Of a stretch of 7,067 bases of DNA, positions 1 to 5,635 are shown piece by piece. Position 1 is the first letter of the stretch; each line of letters starts with the position of its first letter. The stretch lies in NCBI GenBank assembly GCA_026692885.1, contig JAPLNJ010000808.1, positions 1 to 7,067 on the forward strand. The letters are read 5' to 3'. Source of the stretch: Planctomycetota bacterium. Lineage in GTDB: Bacteria > Planctomycetota > Planctomycetia > Pirellulales > Pirellulaceae. The notes below the pieces were generated by a model. The model was not told the DNA's origin. It did no database searches and saw nothing but the letters and a program-made list of their open reading frames with translations. Position numbers and translations under genes: made by a program.

Positions 1-18
1 ATCCTTGCTCGCACTCAT
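1..18 (-). CDS. First six codons of a leftward gene, cut by the window edge
   Basis: An ATG lies at 18-16 on the minus strand and the frame stays open to the edge, reading M-S-A-S-K-D. The reason to call it is the ribosome-binding site: AAAGGAG at 32-26, seven bases before the ATG, is the best Shine-Dalgarno in the window. The stretch upstream (67-120) is the most AT-rich part of the window, as expected of a promoter region, and it follows the terminator-like structure behind the lipoprotein gene. Nothing can be said about the product from six residues. The start could instead be a chance ATG next to a purine run, but the spacing and strength make a real gene more likely than not. Confidence 0.5.
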
Positions 19-66
19 GGCCAGACTCCTTTCTGACGCGTGTCAGATGTATGGGGGAGTCTGGCC
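16..66 (-). promoter_or_regulatory. Hairpin that sequesters the ribosome-binding site of the leftward gene
   Basis: On the minus strand the RNA would begin GGCCAGACUCC (66-56) and end GGAGUCUGGCC (29-19), a perfect 11-base-pair stem that finishes on the base directly before the AUG at 18-16. The GGAG of the Shine-Dalgarno is inside the 3' arm. Within the loop is a second perfect 5-base-pair stem, CUGAC/GUCAG (46-42 with 37-33) closed by a four-base loop, separated by an asymmetric internal loop (9 and 3 bases). Such a layout fits translational control, for example a thermosensor, a protein-bound leader or coupling to a helicase. The same dyad could instead be a DNA operator. The pairing is seen directly; the function is inferred. 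Confidence 0.5.
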
Positions 67-125
67 TATTTCATTTTCCAGCTATCCTGAAAAGCCCAAT
101 TTACCGAAAAAGAATCCTTAACGGC
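67..125 (-). promoter_or_regulatory. AT-rich stretch, probable promoter region of the leftward gene
   Basis: This is the most AT-rich segment of an otherwise GC-rich window and sits immediately upstream of the hairpin and start codon at 66-16. A weak -35-like TTGGGC can be read at 99-94 on the minus strand, but no good -10 lies at the right distance, so I do not assign boxes. The minus-strand T-run near 114-106 could also serve as the tail of a terminator for the lipoprotein gene to the right. Confidence 0.3.
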
Positions 126-198
126 GTTGGGTGAGGGGCAGCGTCGTTCGGCCGGGACTCCTCACCCCAACCCTCTCCCCGGAGTACCGGGGCGAGGG
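126..198 (-). terminator. Two hairpins directly behind the lipoprotein gene
   Basis: The first stem begins two bases after the lipoprotein stop codon: CCGGGGCGAGGG (187-198) pairs with CCCTCTCCCCGG (171-182) at 11 of 12 positions around the four-base loop AGTA. A second inverted repeat follows: 160-171 (CCTCACCCCAAC) against 126-136 (GTTGGGTGAGG), with one unpaired base. A T-rich run appears further on at about 114-106. The position and stem strength suggest transcription termination or 3'-end protection, but the T-run is not adjacent to either stem, so this is not a textbook intrinsic terminator. The CCTCACCCCAACCCTCTCCC wording resembles a dispersed repeat common in several high-GC genomes. 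Confidence 0.45.
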
Positions 199-200
199 AG

Positions 201-2489
201 TTAATTTTCGGTCGAGTCTAACAGGCCCTCCGGTATCTGCACGAGCAAGTCGCCGGTGGGCGTGAGGCCGGCCGTACGTTTGACGTGCCGGTACATGGGC
301 AGATGGCGGTAATAGACCTGCAGCGTGATCAGGGCCATCGAAGTCGAGTAGAGTCGGCCGCCGCGCTGGCCCCAGTCGGTGCCTTGGGGATTCCAACTGC
401 CCGTCGTGTGCCCTGCCTTGGCTTGCGTCCGGATCAAGTGCTCTCGCATGCGGTGATTCCACAAGTCGAAGTTCTCGCCTTCCAGGTGATGCAGCACCTG
501 CGTGGCGTAGTAGTAATAGTAGATCTGGCCTAGCGTGTCCCCGTACTCCGGAGGCAGATTCTCCATCAGATACTTGCTGCCGGCCTCCAACTGCGGTTCG
601 TCTTTCGCCCATCCCAGATACTGCCGCGTGAGCAGCCCGGCGGCTGTCAGGGGCAGGTTCTCCGGCTGCCCCGGCTGGTAGCCACAGCGTGACTTCTTAG
701 CGTCCTCCGGGCCGGCGGCGCAGGAATCGACGAAACGCCCGGCACGGATCAGCGGGTCCTGCAGGACCCGCAGTCCGGCCAGCTGTGCGCTGCGCACGGC
801 CAAGATCACCCAACCGGTGACGGACATGTCGCCTTCCTCGCCGGGACCGTAGCGCCAGCCGCCACCTTTCTGATGCTGGGCCTGCAGTAGATACTTGAGC
901 GCCAGCTGGGCGTTGACCTTCAAGCTCTCGTCGCCCGATAGTCCGTAGGCCTCGCATAAGGCGATCGTGCCTGCGGCGTGGGCGTAGGTGCTGCCGCCGA
1001 GATAGCCATCCTGCTTGTCTTTCGGGTCCTTGCCACGAATTTGGCTCTTGGCTAGAAACACCAAGGCTTTCTTCACGACTTCTTGATACTTCGCCAGCTC
1101 CGGAGGATTTTGCGGCGCGCGATTGTGGGCGACCCCGGCACCCAGGAAAGGCAGAACCCCGAAGGCGGTGCCCGTCGTATCGCCTTCGTCCACCGCTTTC
1201 TCGAACTCGGTTTGGCAGTCGCAGTTGGCGATGTCCTTCCCATACTTGTTCAGCGGCCAACTGCCGTCGGCCTGTTGGTGCGCCGCCAGCCAGCGGAGCC
1301 CGCGCATCACCGCCGCCTCGGACTCGGGCGTACCGCCGTAAAAGTCCAACAGCGCCTGCTTGCTTTCCGACGACAGCCGTCCGCCGATCGAGCCGCGCCG
1401 CAGCAAGGTGCTGCTGTCCGGATTGCTAGACAACGCCGGGGGTAGGTAAGTCGCGTCGTTGCTGGCGATCCGGATCACGATCGGTTCGGAGCTGTTCAAG
1501 TGCCCGGCTTTGGAGACGATTTTCGAGGAACGCACCCCCGGTGTCACGTTGGCTGCCGTAACTTGGAGCGTGGCCTGCTTCTGGCCCGGGGCAACCTCCG
1601 CGACCTGGATGGTCACGCCCTCTGGCAAGCCTTCGAATTTGAGCTGCAGGGGGCCCTGATAGCTGCCGCGTTCAATCGGCACGTCGACGCTTTGGGTTTC
1701 GCCCGGCCGCAGCGTCACCACCCGGAACGACTTGACAAGAAACGGGCGAGCTTCGACTTTCACGGGCACCTCGCCGATGATTTTGCGACCGTACAACAGA
1801 GTCGTCACGCGGACGACATGCACGCCGATCGGCGTGTCCGGGGCCGCCGTGAGTTCCAATCGGGTCGCATTCATCGCTGGGGTGACGAACTGCACCTGGC
1901 AGGCCAGTTGGGGCGGCGCGGCCTCGACGACCAACTCTGCAGGACCTTCGTAACCGTTGCGCTGGAAGCCCAGATCGAACGCCAGGCTGGTGCCCGGCTG
2001 GAGCAGAATTTCGGCCGCCGGAGCGAAGCTGGGCAGGTTCAGTTTCGGCACCTTCACCAGCAGCGACTGCGTGGCTTTCAGCTCGCCGATGCCGACCGTG
2101 ACCGAAAGCTTGGCCGCCAACTCAGCATCGCCCAGTGTCGGAGCGGCCGCCAGCTCCAGCGGCCCGGCGGACGAGCCCGCCTCGATTTTCGCAGCTTTCG
2201 CCGACACGCCTTCCGGCATGCCGCCGATCAGGACTTCGAGGGGACCTTCGTTCCCGTTCCGCTCGACCTTCAATTCCACGACGGAGTCCTCGCCCGGCCA
2301 AAGCGTCACCGCGTTGAACGGTGCCAGCTGGATCGGCTTGGGCGCGGGCGGAGGCGCGGGCGGAGGCGGCGCGGGCGCCACCGGCGCAGCCGGCGCTTGC
2401 ACGGTGGGCGGAGGAGATTTGCTGCAGCCGGTGATCCACCACGCACAGGCCGTGACACAACAACCCAGCAAGAGCGCAGACGTTTTCAT
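201..2489 (-). CDS. Lipoprotein with three Ig-like repeats and a squalene-cyclase-like helical toroid
   Basis: This is a 762-residue envelope lipoprotein of unknown role. The start at 2489 is chosen because it gives a lipoprotein signal peptide (M-K-T-S, a hydrophobic core, lipobox I-T-G-C with Cys22) and has GGAG seven bases upstream; the open frame continues to 2678, but that extension would cover the probable promoter. Residues 23-55 are a proline/alanine linker. Three related beta-rich repeats follow at about 57-148, 158-246 and 254-341, each opening with a PG...R.G..GP pattern. The rest, about 391-733, is an alpha/alpha toroid of the prenyltransferase/squalene-oxidase repeat type: RGLRWLAAHQQADGSW (396-411) matches the QW motif, with weaker copies at 530-545 and 681-699. 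No DxDD cyclase acid motif is present; the nearest are DEGDT (434-438) and GDMSVT (553-558). A binding or scaffolding role is therefore more likely than terpene cyclisation. Confidence 0.93.
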   Translation of the reverse strand: MKTSALLLGCCVTACAWWITGCSKSPPPTVQAPAAPVAPAPPPPAPPPAPKPIQLAPFNAVTLWPGEDSVVELKVERNGNEGPLEVLIGGMPEGVSAKAAKIEAGSSAGPLELAAAPTLGDAELAAKLSVTVGIGELKATQSLLVKVPKLNLPSFAPAAEILLQPGTSLAFDLGFQRNGYEGPAELVVEAAPPQLACQVQFVTPAMNATRLELTAAPDTPIGVHVVRVTTLLYGRKIIGEVPVKVEARPFLVKSFRVVTLRPGETQSVDVPIERGSYQGPLQLKFEGLPEGVTIQVAEVAPGQKQATLQVTAANVTPGVRSSKIVSKAGHLNSSEPIVIRIASNDATYLPPALSSNPDSSTLLRRGSIGGRLSSESKQALLDFYGGTPESEAAVMRGLRWLAAHQQADGSWPLNKYGKDIANCDCQTEFEKAVDEGDTTGTAFGVLPFLGAGVAHNRAPQNPPELAKYQEVVKKALVFLAKSQIRGKDPKDKQDGYLGGSTYAHAAGTIALCEAYGLSGDESLKVNAQLALKYLLQAQHQKGGGWRYGPGEEGDMSVTGWVILAVRSAQLAGLRVLQDPLIRAGRFVDSCAAGPEDAKKSRCGYQPGQPENLPLTAAGLLTRQYLGWAKDEPQLEAGSKYLMENLPPEYGDTLGQIYYYYYATQVLHHLEGENFDLWNHRMREHLIRTQAKAGHTTGSWNPQGTDWGQRGGRLYSTSMALITLQVYYRHLPMYRHVKRTAGLTPTGDLLVQIPEGLLDSTEN

Positions 2490-2645
2490 GGAAGAACTCC
2501 ACCCCAAGCGAAGGAAAGCATACGGTAACTTCTCGCGCTGACCGCGAGCTGACAGCATGGACCGATCGCGAACCGGTGGAGCACACGCCGCGCGGCCGAT
2601 CACCAAACGCTCGCCAGGCCCTTCCACCGCGTGCCGCAGAGCGAC
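2490..2645 (-). other. Leader region before the lipoprotein gene
   Basis: This is a non-coding stretch between the probable promoter and the lipoprotein start. It holds the Shine-Dalgarno GGAG (2500-2497) and a small perfect hairpin, CTCGCG (2532-2537) with CGCGAG (2543-2548) around five bases. If the promoter at 2678-2651 is right, the untranslated leader is about 150 bases long. I recognise no riboswitch or other known leader element in it. Confidence 0.4.
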
Positions 2646-2684
2646 CTGTGATTGTCGCATAGTCGACAGCCCTGTCAATCACAG
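2646..2684 (-). promoter_or_regulatory. Sigma-70-type promoter candidate covered by a dyad
   Basis: On the minus strand there is a perfect -35 TTGACA (2678-2673), a 16-base spacer and a -10-like GACAAT (2656-2651, four of six consensus bases), pointing at the lipoprotein gene. The whole promoter lies inside a perfect inverted repeat, CTGTGATTG (2646-2654) and CAATCACAG (2676-2684). A dyad that covers both boxes suggests repression or some other factor binding, although a hairpin by chance is possible. The boxes and the dyad are seen; promoter activity is inferred. Confidence 0.45.
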
Positions 2685-2701
2685 CAAACGCTTCACGTGG
2701 A

Positions 2702-2740
2702 CCGGTCTCTCCGAGACCGGGTTTCGCGTCTCGAAGAGAC
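2702..2740. repeat. Two small perfect hairpins beside the palindrome cluster
   Basis: CCGGTCTC (2702-2709) pairs with GAGACCGG (2713-2720) around a three-base loop, and GTCTC (2728-2732) pairs with GAGAC (2736-2740) around GAA. They sit immediately outside the left arm of the larger inverted repeat at 2741-2967 and may belong to the same composite element. Confidence 0.55.
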
Positions 2741-2967
2741 ATAACTTCCCGGTTCTCGGAAGCTGCCGACGTTAGTCGGTCAGAGCGTCCCGCCTCTCAC
2801 CTAGGAGCCCGGAAAGCAACGGGGTTGGAAGCCGCCGACGTAAGTCGGTCGGAGCGTCCCGCCTCTTGCCTGCTTTGTGCCGCCGCGCTGGTAGGTCCAG
2901 GGCGGGAACCACCGGCCGACTCACGTCGGCGGCTTCCCGGGTGGATCGCCGAAACCGGGAAGTTATT
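2741..2967. repeat. Composite inverted repeat containing a thrice-repeated 24-base motif
   Basis: The outer arms are 2741-2759 (ATAACTTCCCGGTTCTCGG) and 2949-2966, whose reverse complement differs from the left arm by about one inserted base. Inside, a 40-base segment at 2758-2797 recurs directly at 2827-2866 with three differences, and its first 24 bases recur inverted at 2914-2937 (22 of 24 against the 2827 copy). Each copy contains its own small dyad (CCGAC/GTCGG around four bases). It has no open reading frame of its own that looks real. It lies between the lipocalin-like gene and the lipoprotein promoter, so it may also end transcription from the right. It resembles a REP- or MITE-like palindromic element; the family is not identified. 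Confidence 0.7.
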
Positions 2968-2994
2968 TCAGCTCACGTTGCTTCAGCGCGTGCA

Positions 2995-3561
2995 TCAGGG
3001 TTGCTCGTTTCGCGTGAACACCACGTCGAACGACTGCTGGAGGGCCGCCTGGAAGTAAACGCCTTGTAGCAATTGTTTCTCGGAGTCGTACGTCAGGTGG
3101 TAGGTGCAGCCCGGATAGTTCTCGTCTCGCAACTCGACGAAGACCTTGATCTTGCCGTCGTCCCGCGAGGCTTCGGCCTTGGAGATGGAGATCGGACGAG
3201 GATTGAAGTAGGCGGATTCAAGCTGGCCTCCGGCGTCGACGGATTTGATTTCCAGCAGGTAGCCACCGTCCTTGCGAAACCATTTGCCTGGCAGCGCACC
3301 GAAGTCGGGCCGTTCGAGCTTGGGCTTGGCTTTGGCGGCCCGGGGACCCTCCGGGGATGCGGCCGCGGTGGCTGGTGCAGCCAACGGCTTCGTATCGGTC
3401 ACGCGGGCGGTGGGGGTTCCGCGTAACAGGCTCAGGCCGACCCAGGCAACCGCAGCCACGGCGATGGGAATCGCCACCGCCTTCAGGAGCGGATGGTGGC
3501 TCGCCCGCTCAGCTGCCTGCGGTGCACCACGCTGACTTCTCTCGCGTTTGCGTCGACTCAT
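2995..3561 (-). CDS. Membrane-anchored protein with a lipocalin-like periplasmic domain
   Basis: This 188-residue protein begins with a very basic stretch (M-S-R-R-K-R-E-R), has one transmembrane helix at about 25-46, then an alanine/proline-rich linker (50-85) and a small beta-rich domain (about 87-184). That domain opens with L-P-G-K-W (90-94) and continues through Y-F-N-P (118-121), E-L-R-D (143-146), G-V-Y-F (167-170) and a final V-V-F-T-R (180-184). The G-x-W opening and strand pattern resemble lipocalin-like or avidin-like barrels, but this is a resemblance and not a family call. I recall similar hypothetical proteins in planctomycetes. The charge pattern puts the amino terminus in the cytoplasm and the barrel in the periplasm. 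Its Shine-Dalgarno AAGGA (3575-3571) overlaps the porin stop codon and the genes are 12 bases apart, so translation is probably coupled. A ligand-binding or assembly role for the porin is possible but unproven. Confidence 0.88.
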   Translation of the reverse strand: MSRRKRERSQRGAPQAAERASHHPLLKAVAIPIAVAAVAWVGLSLLRGTPTARVTDTKPLAAPATAAASPEGPRAAKAKPKLERPDFGALPGKWFRKDGGYLLEIKSVDAGGQLESAYFNPRPISISKAEASRDDGKIKVFVELRDENYPGCTYHLTYDSEKQLLQGVYFQAALQQSFDVVFTRNEQP

Positions 3562-3573
3562 TTTTTGGGGTCC

Positions 3574-5184
3574 TTAGAAATCGACTGTGAACTGCGTGTA
3601 GAAGAAGTCCGCGTCGCCTCGGTACGGGATGCTCGGGGTGGTCTTATAGAACTGGCCGGAGAAGAAATGCGAGTAGCCAAACATCGCACTCATCCGCTGG
3701 GTCAACGTGACCGTGGCCGTCAGATCGAGTTCCTCGCCCAAGTCGCGACTGCCCGCGCTGTTGGTACCCAGATTCGCGTAGGGTACCATGTCGACGTTGT
3801 ACGGTACATCATGGCCATTCTGCAGCCAGAAGTAGTGGAACCAAGCCAATAGTGTCAGCCGCTCGGTCGGTTGCATCGTCAACTGCACGTTGGCATCTTC
3901 GATGTTCGCGCGGCCGAAGAAGTCCATGTAACCGAGGTACTTGTGGCCCAACGGCTCGTACTGGCTGTACCCGTTGCCCGCCTGGTTGGCACCCGATGCC
4001 CAATCGTAGTAGCCCCACAACGTCGGCTTCCAGGTCAGGCACTCCAGCTTGCGGCCCAAGCCCAAAGTGAAGAAGCCCGCCGTATGATCGGTCCTATCGG
4101 AATTCTTGCCGAACTGGTAGCCCCCTTCCGCCTCATACAGCCACTGTCCCGAGCTGCCGTTGTAGCGGCCGCCCGCGGTTTGATAATCGAAACCGGGAGG
4201 GGTGGCAGGGTACTCGTGCCAGTCTTCCAGTAGCCAATACAGGTCGAGCGTGTCTTTGCCCCAGCCCTTGTACGTCGAGTAGATGCCGTACAGTTCGCGA
4301 TTCTCGTTCGACGGGTCCAATCGTTCGAATTCACGCCGTAACGGCCGGGCCCAGAAGGCATCGATGTCCCAGTCGGTGCCTTTCCACATCAGCTTCCCGG
4401 CGTCGAAGGTCCGGCGTGTGTTGGCCCAATCCAGGGGAGAAATGATCCGCTGAGATCCGTACAGCAGTTCCTGACGTCCCAAGCGGGCCGTCAACTTACC
4501 ACCGCAGTCCTCCAGCATCACGAAATCTCCGAATAAGTTCTGCAGTTCCCAACGGTTGACCTCGTTGGCCCGCGGGGCGAACTTCTGATGCGCGCTCTGA
4601 GCATCCAGCGTTTCGACGTACACTCGCACCCGCTCGCCGATCTCGGTATTCACGTACAGCCGAGTCCGCTGCAACAGAAAGTCGTCGCTATGGCCCGTCA
4701 AGCCGCCCGTCGGCCGAGCGGTTCCCCCTGGAGGGCTGTAAAGCATATTGCGCATCTCCCGCTCGCTCTGCTCGCGCAGCCGATACTGACCGCCGACGTC
4801 CACGGTGATCAAGTCGCCGACAGCGAGTCGCTTCAGCTGGTCGCCCAACGCCCAGCCGTCGTAGCAGGGATCGCAAAGGTAGTCGAACTTATTGTCGTAG
4901 AACACGCCCTTGTGCGAGGCAGCGACCGCTTTCTTGAGGGCCTGCATCTTCGCGCACGAGCAACCGGCGGGATGTCCGCAGCCGTATGGGGCGTCGGCTG
5001 CGGCTTCCAAGCTGGCCGTTACTTCGGTCGTCGTATACGAGGTTTCCTGGCGGGGCTCGTCGCGGATGGTCATCCGAACCGGATCGGAGGAGTTGGCGTC
5101 TGCCGTGCCCGGTTCGTCCGCCACTGCCCAAGCAGTCGTGGCGACGAGCAGCACGCCGAAGACCAGTTGCTGTCGAATAGTCAT
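3574..5184 (-). CDS. Outer-membrane porin of the alginate-export type
   Basis: This 536-residue protein has a signal peptide with a likely cut after A-V-A (about residue 22, before D-E-P). Residues 65-110 form an unusual cysteine-bearing segment: C69, C75 and C77 in C-G-H-P-A-G-C-S-C, then C104 and C107 in a C-D-P-C pair. From about 124 the protein is beta-barrel sequence with alternating aromatic residues: D-V-G-G-Q-Y-R-L-R (129-137), the L-Q-R-T-R-L-Y strand (171-177), L-G-R-Q-E-L-L-Y-G-S-Q-R (235-246) and S-P-L-D-W-A-N-T-R-R-T-F-D (249-261), all typical of alginate-export porins. It ends in V-D-F, an outer-membrane assembly signal. Members are barrels for anionic or other small solutes; the substrate here is unknown and alginate is not implied. 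The ribosome-binding site is weak (GAGGCGGA before the ATG). It is followed closely by the lipocalin-like gene. Confidence 0.93.
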   Translation of the reverse strand: MTIRQQLVFGVLLVATTAWAVADEPGTADANSSDPVRMTIRDEPRQETSYTTTEVTASLEAAADAPYGCGHPAGCSCAKMQALKKAVAASHKGVFYDNKFDYLCDPCYDGWALGDQLKRLAVGDLITVDVGGQYRLREQSEREMRNMLYSPPGGTARPTGGLTGHSDDFLLQRTRLYVNTEIGERVRVYVETLDAQSAHQKFAPRANEVNRWELQNLFGDFVMLEDCGGKLTARLGRQELLYGSQRIISPLDWANTRRTFDAGKLMWKGTDWDIDAFWARPLRREFERLDPSNENRELYGIYSTYKGWGKDTLDLYWLLEDWHEYPATPPGFDYQTAGGRYNGSSGQWLYEAEGGYQFGKNSDRTDHTAGFFTLGLGRKLECLTWKPTLWGYYDWASGANQAGNGYSQYEPLGHKYLGYMDFFGRANIEDANVQLTMQPTERLTLLAWFHYFWLQNGHDVPYNVDMVPYANLGTNSAGSRDLGEELDLTATVTLTQRMSAMFGYSHFFSGQFYKTTPSIPYRGDADFFYTQFTVDF

Positions 5185-5225
5185 GATCGTTCCGCCTCGT
5201 GCGCCTTTGATGCCGGTTGGAAATC

Positions 5226-5469
5226 GCGTCTTAGTTCGACTGTCTTAGTTTCGAAAACGCCCCCGTCCAACACGCCTGGACGGTGAGAGAAGTCTTGTAA
5301 GCGAGATCGCGACCGACGTTCACCGCCTTCCTCCCTTCCCCAGGCTGCCGCCTCCGGCGGCAGGCTGGGGAAGGGAGGGGTACTGCTGCGTTCGCGATCT
5401 CGCTCACAAGACTCCTTCACCGGCCGCGTAAGGCGGCAGGGGTCGAAGTTAGACAGTCGAATTAGACGC
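5226..5469. repeat. Three-level nested inverted repeat upstream of the porin
   Basis: Three pairs of arms are nested around one centre. The outer arms are 5226-5254 and 5443-5469, matching apart from two small insertions and a few substitutions. The middle arms are 5281-5312 and 5392-5422, of which 22 bases (5291-5312 with 5392-5413) match at 21 positions. The inner arms are 5330-5352 and 5356-5378, 22 of 23 matching around a three-base loop. Between outer and middle arms each side carries its own small hairpin: CGTCCA/TGGACG (5264-5282) on the left and GCCGC/GCGGC (5423-5437) on the right. The inner CCTCCCTTCCCC palindrome looks like a dispersed repeat inserted in an older dyad. It could be an inserted palindromic element family or a strong structure in the porin leader. 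Confidence 0.7.
5228..5254 (-). promoter_or_regulatory. Tandem direct repeats upstream of the porin start
   Basis: Read on the minus strand, TCGAAACTAAGAC (5254-5242) is followed two bases later by TCGAACTAAGAC (5239-5228), ending 43 bases before the porin ATG. Direct repeats at about one helical turn and a bit are typical of sites for response regulators or activators. The same pair recurs, inverted and slightly diverged, at 5443-5469 as the far arm of the nested repeat. I could not assign convincing -35 and -10 boxes for the porin, so this is a candidate control site only. Confidence 0.35.
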
Positions 5470-5564
5470 CTGTCAAGAAACAACTTCGTAGGGCGGAATC
5501 TATTCCGCCAGAGCGGACTAAAGTCCGCTCTACAACGAAATCACGAAGCTGTTTCTTGACAGGC
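5468..5564. repeat. Composite inverted repeat with two perfect inner hairpins
   Basis: The outer arms are GCCTGTCAAGAAACAACTTCG (5468-5488) and its inverted copy at 5544-5564, matching at 20 of 21 positions. Between them lie two perfect short hairpins: GGCGGAAT/ATTCCGCC (5492-5499, 5502-5509) and GAGCGGACT/AGTCCGCTC (5511-5519, 5522-5530), each with a two-base loop. The inner block is bounded by GTAG and CTAC. The inner double-hairpin is familiar to me as a dispersed intergenic element in planctomycetes; the outer arms look like separate sequence that the inner block divides. Confidence 0.72.
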
Positions 5565-5567
5565 ACT

Positions 5568-5600
5568 TACCGGCCCGTACAGCGTAGCACGCGGCCGGTA
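5568..5600. repeat. Single hairpin between two composite repeats
   Basis: TACCGGCC (5568-5575) pairs perfectly with GGCCGGTA (5593-5600), and CGT/ACG extends the stem inward with one bulged base. It links the composite repeats at 5468-5564 and 5636-5746. The intervening 5601-5628 has nothing I can name. Confidence 0.55.
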
Positions 5601-5635
5601 GTGCTCTGCAACTCAACCTTACCGGAGGGCCGTTT

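Noticed and set aside
201..1320. Squalene-hopene cyclase or prenyltransferase enzyme
   Set aside because: QW-type repeats are present, but there is no DxDD motif, and the toroid is part of a lipoprotein with Ig-like repeats.
1500..2528. Long plus-strand open frame of 342 codons opposite the lipoprotein gene
   Set aside because: Its translation is rich in arginine and histidine with no domain pattern, as expected of the antisense shadow of a GC-rich gene.
2490..2678. Longer start for the lipoprotein gene, adding 63 residues
   Set aside because: The extension would place the signal peptide and lipobox inside the protein, lacks a clear ribosome site, and overlaps the promoter candidate at 2678-2651.
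2741..2967. Insertion sequence with a transposase
   Set aside because: There are inverted arms, but the interior is only about 190 bases and codes for nothing plausible.
5185..5300. Sigma-54 promoter for the porin
   Set aside because: No sequence with the GG-N10-GC core in a good TGGCAC...TTGC context was found on the minus strand upstream of the porin.
5181..5483. Minus-strand open frame of 100 codons just upstream of the porin
   Set aside because: It runs through the nested inverted repeats, has a low-complexity arginine/serine/glutamate-rich translation, and overlaps the porin start.
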